This document shows, in pieces, positions 14,275 through 21,819 of a DNA stretch of 23,971 nt; positions within the stretch are counted from its first letter, which is position 1, and each line of letters opens with the position of its first letter. The position numbers and the translations under genes were made by a program. The notes below the pieces were generated by a model. That model had not been told where the DNA came from, searched no databases, and saw only the letters and a list, made by a program, of their open reading frames with translations. The stretch lies in NCBI GenBank assembly GCA_002877875.1, contig PNIE01000024.1, positions 1 through 23,971 of the forward strand. Direction: 5' to 3'. The DNA is from Caldimicrobium thiodismutans (GTDB lineage: Bacteria; Desulfobacterota; Thermodesulfobacteria; Thermodesulfobacteriales; Thermodesulfobacteriaceae).

Positions 14275-16185
14275 ATGGAGAAGAAAGGACCAATTGTAGG
14301 AATTGATCTTGGGACCACTAACTCTTGTGTAGCCATCTTTGAAGGTGGCGAACCTAAGGTTATTCCTAACAGAGAGGGAACTCGAACTACACCTTCAGTG
14401 GTTGCTTTTCAAGAAAGTGGTGAAATTTTAGTGGGGCTTCCTGCTAAAAGGCAGGCAATTATAAATGCTGAAAATACTATTTTTGGTATTAAGAGATTGA
14501 TGGGAAGAAAGTTTAATGATCCGGTAGTTCAGGAATGGAGGAAGAGAGTTCCTTATAAGATGGTTGAGGCTCCTAATGGAGATGCTCATGTAGAAGTAAG
14601 AGGGAAACGCTACAGTCCTCCAGAAATATCAGCTATGATTTTAAGAAAAATAAAGCAGGATCTTGAGGAGTATCTTGGTCAAGAAGTTAAGGATGTGGTA
14701 ATTACAGTTCCAGCTTATTTTGATGATACCCAAAGACAGGCTACTAAGGATGCTGGTCGGATTGCAGGCCTCAATGTCATAAGAATTATTAATGAACCTA
14801 CAGCTGCCTGTTTAGCCTATGGTTTAGAGAAGAAAAAAGAGGGGATCATTGCAGTTTTTGATCTTGGGGGTGGCACTTTTGATATTTCTATCCTTGAGAT
14901 AGGAGATGGTGTTTTTGAGGTTAAGGCCACTTCTGGAGATACCTTTCTTGGTGGAGAAGATTTTGATATGAGAATTGTTGACTGGCTCTGTGAGGAATTC
15001 AAAAAGGAACACGGAATTGATTTGAAACAGGATAAGATGGCTTTACAAAGACTCAAAGAAGCTGCTGAAAAGGCTAAAATTGAGCTTTCCTCAACTCTTG
15101 AAACAGAAATTAATTTACCCTTTATAACTGCTGATGCAACAGGGCCTAAACATCTGGTCATGAAGCTTACGAGAGCAAAACTTGAGAGCCTTGTGGAGGA
15201 TTTGATTGAAAAACTTGAGGAACCCTGTAGGATTGCTATGAAAGATGCTGGAATTACTCCACAGGACATAGATGAGGTAATTCTGGTTGGTGGAATGACC
15301 CGTATGCCTAGGGTTCAACAAAAAGTAAAGGAGATTTTTGGTAAAGAACCTGTAAAAGGTGTTAATCCCGATGAAGTGGTAGCTATGGGAGCTGCTATTC
15401 AGGCAGGTGTTCTTAAGGGAGAAGTTAAGGATGTCTTACTTCTGGATGTGGTTCCTCTCTCTCTTGGAATTGAAACCTTGGGAGGTGTTTTTACTGTTAT
15501 TATCCCCAGAGGAACAACCATACCTACGAGAAGAAGTCAAATCTTTACTACTGCTGCAGATAATCAGACAGCAGTTACCATTCATGTGCTACAGGGTGAA
15601 AGACCCCTTGCTAAAGATAATAAAAGTATTGCCAAATTTGATTTAGTGGGAATTCCCCCTGCCCCAAGAGGTGTACCTCAGATAGAGGTGACTTTTGATA
15701 TTGATGCTGATGGTATTCTTCATGTCACAGCTAAAGACCTTGGAACAGGAAAGGAACAATCTATTGTGGTAAGACCAAGTTCTGGACTCTCTGAAGAGGA
15801 GATTCAGAGAATTCTTAAAGAGGCAGAACAATTTGCTGAGGAAGACAGGCGTAAAAAGGAACTTGCAGAGGCAAGAAATCAGGCTGACTCTCTGATTTAC
15901 TCTGTTGAAAAGACTTTAAGAGAACTGGGAGATAAGGTGCCTGAAGATTTAAGAAAAGAGGTTGAAGAAAAGATTAGACATCTTAGAGACACTATGGAAA
16001 AGGACGATATCAATGCTATAAGAAGAGCAAGTGATGAGCTTACTCAAGCCTCTTATAGGCTTGCTGAAATGCTTTATAGAAGTAAAACCCAGAAAGGAGA
16101 AGCAGGGGCAGGATCTTCTTCTGAAGGGGCATCAAAGAAAGGTGGAGATGAGGTAATTGATGCTGATTTTGAAGAAATGAAATAA
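14275..16185 (+). CDS. dnaK: Hsp70 chaperone DnaK
   Basis: ATP-dependent chaperone that binds exposed hydrophobic segments. 636 aa, full length. The actin-like ATPase domain (about 1-385) starts IVGIDLGTTNSCVAIFEGG and includes VITVPAYFDDTQRQATKDAG, INEPTAACLAYGL and FDLGGGTFDISIL. The hydrophobic linker VLLLDV lies near residues 386-391, then the substrate-binding beta domain (PLSLGIETLGG) and the helical lid. The tail is DEVIDADFEEMK, the usual bacterial ending. AAGGAGG precedes the ATG. The final TAA shares its last base with the pdxA ATG, so translation may continue into pdxA. Confidence 0.98.
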   Translation: MEKKGPIVGIDLGTTNSCVAIFEGGEPKVIPNREGTRTTPSVVAFQESGEILVGLPAKRQAIINAENTIFGIKRLMGRKFNDPVVQEWRKRVPYKMVEAPNGDAHVEVRGKRYSPPEISAMILRKIKQDLEEYLGQEVKDVVITVPAYFDDTQRQATKDAGRIAGLNVIRIINEPTAACLAYGLEKKKEGIIAVFDLGGGTFDISILEIGDGVFEVKATSGDTFLGGEDFDMRIVDWLCEEFKKEHGIDLKQDKMALQRLKEAAEKAKIELSSTLETEINLPFITADATGPKHLVMKLTRAKLESLVEDLIEKLEEPCRIAMKDAGITPQDIDEVILVGGMTRMPRVQQKVKEIFGKEPVKGVNPDEVVAMGAAIQAGVLKGEVKDVLLLDVVPLSLGIETLGGVFTVIIPRGTTIPTRRSQIFTTAADNQTAVTIHVLQGERPLAKDNKSIAKFDLVGIPPAPRGVPQIEVTFDIDADGILHVTAKDLGTGKEQSIVVRPSSGLSEEEIQRILKEAEQFAEEDRRKKELAEARNQADSLIYSVEKTLRELGDKVPEDLRKEVEEKIRHLRDTMEKDDINAIRRASDELTQASYRLAEMLYRSKTQKGEAGAGSSSEGASKKGGDEVIDADFEEMK

Positions 16186-17120
16186 TGGTATCTCTTGGTA
16201 TAACTCTGGGCGACCCCTGTGGGGTTGGCCCAGAAATTCTCATAAAAAGTCTTGTCTATCTATCTAAATTAAAGGCTAAATTTTTTGTTTTTGGAGATAA
16301 GAATTACTTAGAGGATCTTTCAAAAAAGTTCTTTGTAGAGATTCCCAAGAATGTGGAAATTATTTCCCTTTCACAACTTAAAATAAATCCGGGTTTTCCT
16401 ACAAGAGAAACCCACCTGGCAAGTATTAAATATCTTAAAGAAGCTATTCTTTGGGCAAAAGCTGGGAAAATATCAGGGCTTATTACCCTTTCTCTTAATA
16501 AAGAAGCCTTTGAAGTTGCCGGTTTGCCTTATAGAGGACATACTGAAATGCTTGCTAAAGAATTTTCGGCTAAAAGCTATGCCATGAGTTTTTACGGAAA
16601 AAGATTAAAGGTCTCCTTGGTAACTACTCACCTTCCTTTAAATAAAGTCTCCGAAAATTTAAAATTAGAGAAAATAATAGAGGTTGCCAGATTAAGCTAT
16701 TGGTTTATGAAAAGACTTTTTCCAAAAAAGAAGATAAAGATGGCCCTTTGTGGGCTAAATCCCCATGCAGGAGAAGGAGGTCTTTTAGGTGAAGAAGAAG
16801 AAAAAATTTTGAAACCAGCCCTTGAGATGGCTAAAGAAGAAGGGATCCCTATTGATGGACCTTATCCTGCAGATAGCCTTTTTTACTGGGCTTTAAAGGG
16901 TAAATTTGACTTGGTTATCGCTTTATATCATGATCAAGGTCTTATTCCTTTTAAAATGGTTCATTTTAGAGATGGGGTCAATGTTACTCTTGGCCTTCCA
17001 ATTATTAGGACCTCCCCTGTTCACGGCACAGCTTACGATATTGCAGGAAAGGGTTTAGCAGATATAGGAAGTTTCCTCTCTTCAGTAACTCTCACTTTTA
17101 ACCTTTCAAAAAAATGTTAA
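16185..17120 (+). CDS. pdxA: 4-hydroxythreonine-4-phosphate dehydrogenase
   Basis: NAD-dependent oxidation of 4-phosphohydroxy-threonine in the DXP-dependent route to pyridoxal phosphate. 311 aa, slightly short but complete. Seen: GITLGDPCGVGPEI at the N-terminus, PYRGHTEMLA (115-124), and the expected metal histidines H149 (TTHLP), H194 (LNPHAGEGG) and H249 (LYHDQG), whose spacing of 45 and 55 residues equals that of the E. coli ligands H166, H211 and H266. Further motifs are DGPYPAD and RTSPVHGTAYDIAGKG. The common TGPINK is SLSLNK-like here (TLSLNK). The start is fixed by the TAATG overlap with dnaK. The next gene begins 7 nt later. Confidence 0.95.
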   Translation: MVSLGITLGDPCGVGPEILIKSLVYLSKLKAKFFVFGDKNYLEDLSKKFFVEIPKNVEIISLSQLKINPGFPTRETHLASIKYLKEAILWAKAGKISGLITLSLNKEAFEVAGLPYRGHTEMLAKEFSAKSYAMSFYGKRLKVSLVTTHLPLNKVSENLKLEKIIEVARLSYWFMKRLFPKKKIKMALCGLNPHAGEGGLLGEEEEKILKPALEMAKEEGIPIDGPYPADSLFYWALKGKFDLVIALYHDQGLIPFKMVHFRDGVNVTLGLPIIRTSPVHGTAYDIAGKGLADIGSFLSSVTLTFNLSKKC

Positions 17121-17121
17121 A

Positions 17122-17138
17122 CTTTTCATGATGAAAAG
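17122..17138. repeat. Inverted repeat spanning the AsmA-like gene start codons
   Basis: CTTTTCAT (17122-17129), G, ATGAAAAG (17131-17138) is a perfect 8-bp dyad. Both possible ATG codons (17128 and 17131) lie in its centre, and a T-rich stretch follows from 17140. In RNA it could fold as a weak AT-rich hairpin with the start in its loop. No ribosome site is visible upstream. Confidence 0.4.
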
Positions 17139-20100
17139 GTTTTTCTTATTTTTATTAGCCTTCTTTCTCCTTTTCTTAATTTTTATTGGAATTATAAGTT
17201 TTAATCTGGAATTTTTTCTAAACAAAGACTTTTTTAAAAGAAAGCTCACGGATTATATAGCCGCCGTAGCAGGGATTAGAGTAGATTACAATAGAATTCA
17301 TATAAATCTTTATCAACTTAAAGTGGATTTTGAAGGCTTTAGAGCTAATAGTGAGGATTTTGAGATTTTTTTCCCTAAGGGAAGGATTAGATTTTCAAAA
17401 TTTAAGCTTCTAAAAAAAAATTTTTATCCTCAAGAGCTCTATTTAAAAAATCCTTACATAGTTCTTAAGGCGCCAAAAAAGAAGGAGGAAAAACCCTTTG
17501 AAATTCAGGAGATTTATCAAATTCTCTTAAAATCTTCTCCTATTAGTTTATCCATTAACAATGGAACCTTTGCCTATTATTTTGAAGAGGGAAAAGGTTT
17601 TTCCATAACAAATATTAATCTTTTCGCAAGGGATAAGTTTCCTCAGGTTTTTTTTAATTTAAATGCTACCTCAAGTGTCTTTTCTTTTCTTGATTTTAAA
17701 GGGAGGTTAAATTACCAAAGCCAATTCTTTGAAGGAAGCCTAAGAGTTAGAAAATTAGATCTAAGTAAAGTTAATTATCCAGACTTTAATCTCCTAAAAA
17801 AAACTGAATTGGATCTTTCTACAACTATCTCTCTTGAAAAGGATGTTCTTAATATAGGTTTTACTGGTTCTGCACCTTGTTTAGCCTTTGCTATGCACAG
17901 TTCTCCTTTTATTTGTGGATTTTTCCAAGGCTATTTCGTAGGAGGTAAGGATTCTTTCGAACTTAAGCTCTCTCCTGTGAATATGAAATATCCAGAAGTA
18001 ATAGGAGAGATTTCCTTCCAAAAAGATAAATCTGATTATCTTTTAAAGGCTAAGCTTGAAGCCTTAAGAATTGATCAAATAAAAGAGATAATCTCCCCAT
18101 ATCTTAGTAAAGAACTTTATAATCAAATTTTTGACATAGTTAAGGCAGGGCTTTTAGAAAATTTATCTCTTTCAACTTCAGGTAAAACTTTAAAAGAACT
18201 TTTTCATCCAAATAACTTAAAAATTTCTGCTGAAGTTAAAGGAGGAGAAATTTTTTTGGCTATGTTACCTCTTTATGTAAGTAACCTTGAGGGAAAACTT
18301 TTCTTTGAAAAAGGAAAACTTGATTATCAAGGAAAGGCCCTTTTTGAAGATAAAATCTTTGCTGAGGTCAAAAAACTTGATCTTAATTTATTCGATAAAA
18401 AGGAAACTATAGGCCTTGATCTTGATTTTGAAGGTGAGAGTAAAGCTGTGGTTAATCTTATTAAAAGATTGGCAAAAAAGGAAGAGGTCTTTGATAAAAT
18501 TGAGGTTTCAGGCTTAATAAAGGGATCTCTTCAGGTATCAAGAGATCTTAACAATCCAGAAATTGCCTTGAGCTTAAGACCTATTAATACCTCTCTAAAA
18601 ACTGCCTATTTTAAAGATGAGTTAATCTTTAAAAAGGGAGAAATATTTTACAAAAACGATAAAATAAATTTTCAAGACCTTGGGATAGATTACAGGAAAA
18701 GCTCTGCCAGGGGTATTATAGGAGAAATAGACCTTAACCATAAAAATTTTTATCTTAAGGCCAAATTTTTGGATATTAAAGAGGATTTAATGGTTGAGTT
18801 TTTAGAAAATAATCAAACCTTAAAGGATCTTTTAGAGAGATACAAAGTAACATTTGATACTCTTAGGCTAAAGGAGGTCTTCTATCAGGGGAATTTAGAA
18901 AAATTTAGAGATTCAAAACTTGTAGACCTTTTGACTCCTCTCTTTCTTGAAGGTGAGGTTGACTCCCTCTCTCTTGAAATCCCCATTAATAATGAAACTT
19001 TTAGCCTGAAGAGCCAAGTTTTAAGTTTCTCTTTAAAGAGTAATATTCTCAATCTTCTTGAAAGTCAGGTTTTTTTGGAAAATTCTCCCTTGACCCTTAC
19101 TGGGAATTACTATCTTACTGAGGGGCTTTTGACTATAATAGGAAGAGGAATAGTAAGCGAAGAGCTTTTAGAAAGATTAAACTCTAAATATTTAAAAAAC
19201 AGCCAGTTTTCTTTGAAACAAGCCCCTCTTTATCTTGAGTCCTTTAATTTAAACTATTCTAAAAATGAGGGATTGAGCTATAGAGGTGAACATCTCTTTG
19301 AAAATCTAAGGATTGAGGCCTCCCTTAAAAAAGGGGAAAATCTTATCTTAAATGGTAAGGTCTTCTCTGAGAAGAACCAATTTTCCCTTGGGATATCTCA
19401 AATAGGGGAAAAACTTACGATTTCTTACCAAGGAACTTCAGATTTTGAAGAATTGAGCAAGCTTTTTGAAAAATCACCCTTTGAAAAAGGCAAAATAGAA
19501 GGAGATTGTAAGGCAGATATACTAATTTCCAAACTTTTCTTTGAGGAGTCTTCTTTATCTTTAGAAAAGATTTCCACTCAGTTGAGGCGGTTTCTTGCTG
19601 AAAGGCCCTTGGAGGTAAGGGGCAACTTGATACTTAAGGATTTAAAAATAAAAAATAGAATTCTCCTTTCAGGGAACTTTTTATTTACTCCCTCAACAGT
19701 GGAGGGGAATAATCTAAGAATAAATTTTGATAATTCTTCCCTTTGGGGCAATTTAGTACTTTCTATGGGTGAAAAGGCCTTTGATGTAGAGGGAGACCTT
19801 CATTTTGAAAATCTTAATTTAAAAGAAAAACTTGAGAAAGAAGAATCTAAAGGAGAGGGAATCTCCTATCAGAAATTACTCACTGATTTACCTCTAAATG
19901 GAAAGATTAACCTTGGAATTGAAAAGGTTGTTTTACCTACTTCTCATAAGTTAGAGAAATTTAAGGCAGATATTGTTAAAAAGGAGAATCTTTTACATAT
20001 TCAGATCCCAGAGATTAAGTTTTGCGGGCTTAATTTCTATGCAGAATATGAAAGCAATCCAGAGTTTCAGTATTTATTCGCGGATTTAAAACCAACACGA

Positions 20101-20793
20101 GGGGATTTTCTCGATCTCTTTTCTTGCCTTTATCCTGAAGAAATGCCAAAGATCATTTTTGAAGGTCCCTTTAAAATGGAAGGCTTTTTCTATACTGATG
20201 GAAAAGAGGCATTACTTGAAAATAGTTATGGGAAAATGGAGGTTTCTTCTGATAAAGGATACATTTACAGAGCACCTCTTATTGCCAAAGTTCTTGGTTT
20301 CTTAAGTCCTATCGACTTATTTAAGGGAAAAATTCCCAATTTAGAGAATGATCTTCTACCCTATGAAGAATTAAATTTGATAGGAGAATTTAGAAATTCT
20401 TCTATTTATGTAGATACCTTCTTTCTCTCTGCACCTGGATTTAGAATGTTTGGAAATGGACCCATTTCAATAAAAGACAAAAATTTGGACTTTACTTTTT
20501 TAGTTTCTCCCTTTAAGACAGTAGATGTTTTTCTTGAGCATATTCCTTTTGTAAATGAGTGGGCCCTTGGAAAGGAGAGAATGTTAATCTATCTTCCTCT
20601 TGAGGTAATTGGAACCTATGATAAGCCAACCATTGTTCCCCTCCATCCTGCAAGCATAGGGAAAGGTCTTTTTAGATTTATATTTAAGTTCTTTGGAATA
20701 CAGGAAGAATTCTTTAAAAAACCAGAGACGTTTGAGGGCTTTAAGAAGCCAGAATTATTGAAGAACAGGAATGGAAATACTCTACGAAGATAA
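17128..20793 (+). CDS. AsmA/YhdP-like large envelope protein
   Basis: Long protein (1221 aa) anchored by one N-terminal membrane helix (about residues 4-26, FFLFLLAFFLLFLIFIGII), with the rest predicted in the periplasm as repeating beta strands. AsmA-like proteins (TamB, YhdP, YdbH) form grooved bridges carrying phospholipids between the membranes. The N-terminal region (ITDYIAAVAGIRV-type start, then LYLKNPYIVLKAP) and the C-terminal AsmA-like segment (about 1075-1190, with FFLSAPGFRMFGNGPISIKD and PLEVIGTYDKPTIV) support the family, closest in layout to YhdP. No catalytic motif is expected. Either ATG at 17128 or 17131 may be used; there is no clear ribosome site, so coupling to pdxA is likely. 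It overlaps the next gene by 23 nt. Confidence 0.75.
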   Translation: MMKRFFLFLLAFFLLFLIFIGIISFNLEFFLNKDFFKRKLTDYIAAVAGIRVDYNRIHINLYQLKVDFEGFRANSEDFEIFFPKGRIRFSKFKLLKKNFYPQELYLKNPYIVLKAPKKKEEKPFEIQEIYQILLKSSPISLSINNGTFAYYFEEGKGFSITNINLFARDKFPQVFFNLNATSSVFSFLDFKGRLNYQSQFFEGSLRVRKLDLSKVNYPDFNLLKKTELDLSTTISLEKDVLNIGFTGSAPCLAFAMHSSPFICGFFQGYFVGGKDSFELKLSPVNMKYPEVIGEISFQKDKSDYLLKAKLEALRIDQIKEIISPYLSKELYNQIFDIVKAGLLENLSLSTSGKTLKELFHPNNLKISAEVKGGEIFLAMLPLYVSNLEGKLFFEKGKLDYQGKALFEDKIFAEVKKLDLNLFDKKETIGLDLDFEGESKAVVNLIKRLAKKEEVFDKIEVSGLIKGSLQVSRDLNNPEIALSLRPINTSLKTAYFKDELIFKKGEIFYKNDKINFQDLGIDYRKSSARGIIGEIDLNHKNFYLKAKFLDIKEDLMVEFLENNQTLKDLLERYKVTFDTLRLKEVFYQGNLEKFRDSKLVDLLTPLFLEGEVDSLSLEIPINNETFSLKSQVLSFSLKSNILNLLESQVFLENSPLTLTGNYYLTEGLLTIIGRGIVSEELLERLNSKYLKNSQFSLKQAPLYLESFNLNYSKNEGLSYRGEHLFENLRIEASLKKGENLILNGKVFSEKNQFSLGISQIGEKLTISYQGTSDFEELSKLFEKSPFEKGKIEGDCKADILISKLFFEESSLSLEKISTQLRRFLAERPLEVRGNLILKDLKIKNRILLSGNFLFTPSTVEGNNLRINFDNSSLWGNLVLSMGEKAFDVEGDLHFENLNLKEKLEKEESKGEGISYQKLLTDLPLNGKINLGIEKVVLPTSHKLEKFKADIVKKENLLHIQIPEIKFCGLNFYAEYESNPEFQYLFADLKPTRGDFLDLFSCLYPEEMPKIIFEGPFKMEGFFYTDGKEALLENSYGKMEVSSDKGYIYRAPLIAKVLGFLSPIDLFKGKIPNLENDLLPYEELNLIGEFRNSSIYVDTFFLSAPGFRMFGNGPISIKDKNLDFTFLVSPFKTVDVFLEHIPFVNEWALGKERMLIYLPLEVIGTYDKPTIVPLHPASIGKGLFRFIFKFFGIQEEFFKKPETFEGFKKPELLKNRNGNTLRR

Positions 20794-21478
20794 GTATCTT
20801 GTTTTGGTTAATAAACCTGCAGGACTGATAGTTCAAGGAACTAGAGAAAAAGAAAAGTCCCTTCTACATAAGTTAAAATCCTATCTAAAAAATCGGGATA
20901 AAAAGGAGGGAGCGGTCTTTCTTGCAGTAGTTCATCGTCTGGATAAACCTGTTTCAGGGGCTTTGGTTTTGGCTAAAAGAAGTAAAACCGCTTCTAAGAT
21001 GTTTAAAATTATTCAGGAAAGACAATTTGATAAAATTTATCTGGCAAAAGTTGAGGGAAAAATGAGAGAACCCTACGGAATATGGGAAGACATTACCGAA
21101 GATGAGAAATGGGCAATTACTTTCTTTTATTTACTCAGAGCCTCTTCAGAGTTCTCTTGGTGTTTATTTTATCCTCTAACAGGAAGGAAGCATCAATTAA
21201 GAAAGGCTCTCTCAAAGCGGGGTCATCCTATCATTGGAGATCTTCGTTATGGATCAAAAATAAAAATTGAGGGAGGAAAGGCCATTTTGCTTCATTCACT
21301 CTTCCTTAGTTTTCCTCATCCTCATAGGGAGGAAAGGCTTGAGATAATTGCCCCTATACCTTATTATTTTAATAGGTTTTTACTTGACAAAAAGGAAATT
21401 TTGGAGTTTCTTAATAGAGTTAAAACCGAAAAGGAGAGGTTTTCTTATGTGTCAGGCCAAAATTTGGGTCAGGGTTAA
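20771..21478 (+). CDS. RluA-family RNA pseudouridine synthase
   Basis: Converts specific uridines to pseudouridine in rRNA or tRNA; the target cannot be read from sequence. 235 aa, with no N-terminal S4 domain. MEILYEDKYLVLVNKPAGL is the family opening strand, followed by VVHRLDKPVSGALVLAK with catalytic Asp D58, KIYLAKVEG, and near the C-terminus LTGRKHQLRKALSKRGHPII then GDLRYGS. The HRLDKPVSG form (rather than HRLDxxTSG) occurs in a subgroup of compact RluA relatives. Its ATG lies 23 nt inside the AsmA-like gene, and its own last 32 nt contain the start of the CooT-like gene, so the cluster looks coupled. Confidence 0.9.
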   Translation: MEILYEDKYLVLVNKPAGLIVQGTREKEKSLLHKLKSYLKNRDKKEGAVFLAVVHRLDKPVSGALVLAKRSKTASKMFKIIQERQFDKIYLAKVEGKMREPYGIWEDITEDEKWAITFFYLLRASSEFSWCLFYPLTGRKHQLRKALSKRGHPIIGDLRYGSKIKIEGGKAILLHSLFLSFPHPHREERLEIIAPIPYYFNRFLLDKKEILEFLNRVKTEKERFSYVSGQNLGQG

Positions 21479-21647
21479 AGGGGAAGAAAGAGAAGTGGCA
21501 AGAGATATAACCCAACTTGAAGTTAAAGGGGATTCACTTCTTCTTAAAACCTTTTTTGAAGCTCCAAAGGAGATTAAAGGGCGTATTAAGGAAATAGATT
21601 TTCTTAAGGGAAAGGTTATCATAGAGGCGGATGAATTCCCTCAATAA
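21447..21647 (+). CDS. CooT-like small nickel-binding family protein
   Basis: 66 aa. It begins MCQAKIWVRV, followed by ITQLEVKGDSLLLKTFFEAP, GRIKEIDFLKGKVIIEA, the compact beta-rich pattern of the CooT family (MCxAKV start). In carboxydotrophs, CooT is a nickel-binding accessory protein and Cys2 takes part in metal binding. The start at 21447 is preferred over the longer open frame because of AAGGAGAGG at 21431-21439 and the MC start; upstream residues do not match the family. It is nested 32 nt into the 3' end of the pseudouridine synthase gene, and the next ORF starts inside it. Nickel binding is inferred from family only; no CO dehydrogenase gene is present here. Confidence 0.72.
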   Translation: MCQAKIWVRVKGEEREVARDITQLEVKGDSLLLKTFFEAPKEIKGRIKEIDFLKGKVIIEADEFPQ

Positions 21648-21819
21648 TTCTCAGGACGAAATTATTCTTTGTGCAAGATGTGCTTGGAGGGAATTTTGTG
21701 TAAAGAAATTCTCTTTTGATAATACTAAACCTATTAAATGTCCTGATTTTTCCCCTGATCTTGAACTTGTAAAGATGGAGAAAAAAAGTGATAAAAAGAA
21801 GGATAAAGAGTCTTCTTAA
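21631..21819 (+). CDS. Small four-cysteine protein of unknown function
   Basis: 62 aa with cysteines C14-x2-C17-x5-C23-x13-C37 in the segment CARCAWREFC ... KCPDF, then a Lys-rich tail. This spacing could hold a zinc or Fe-S site, but I recognise no named family with certainty. It overlaps the CooT-like gene by 17 nt and argS by 32 nt, and the only ribosome-site-like sequence is AGAGGCGG right before the ATG, so translation is probably coupled. The ordered cysteines, compact length and packing between two genes make a real gene more likely than chance. Function unknown. Confidence 0.6.
   Translation: MNSLNNSQDEIILCARCAWREFCVKKFSFDNTKPIKCPDFSPDLELVKMEKKSDKKKDKESS

Noticed and set aside
14817..15269. 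150-aa open frame antisense to dnaK
   Set aside because: Long antisense frames within dnaK are a known by-product of its codon pattern; no ribosome site or recognisable domain, and the sense gene is certain.
21348..21446. 33-codon N-terminal extension of the CooT-like gene
   Set aside because: The MC start at 21447 matches the family and follows a strong ribosome site; the extension is out-of-frame shadow of the pseudouridine synthase gene.
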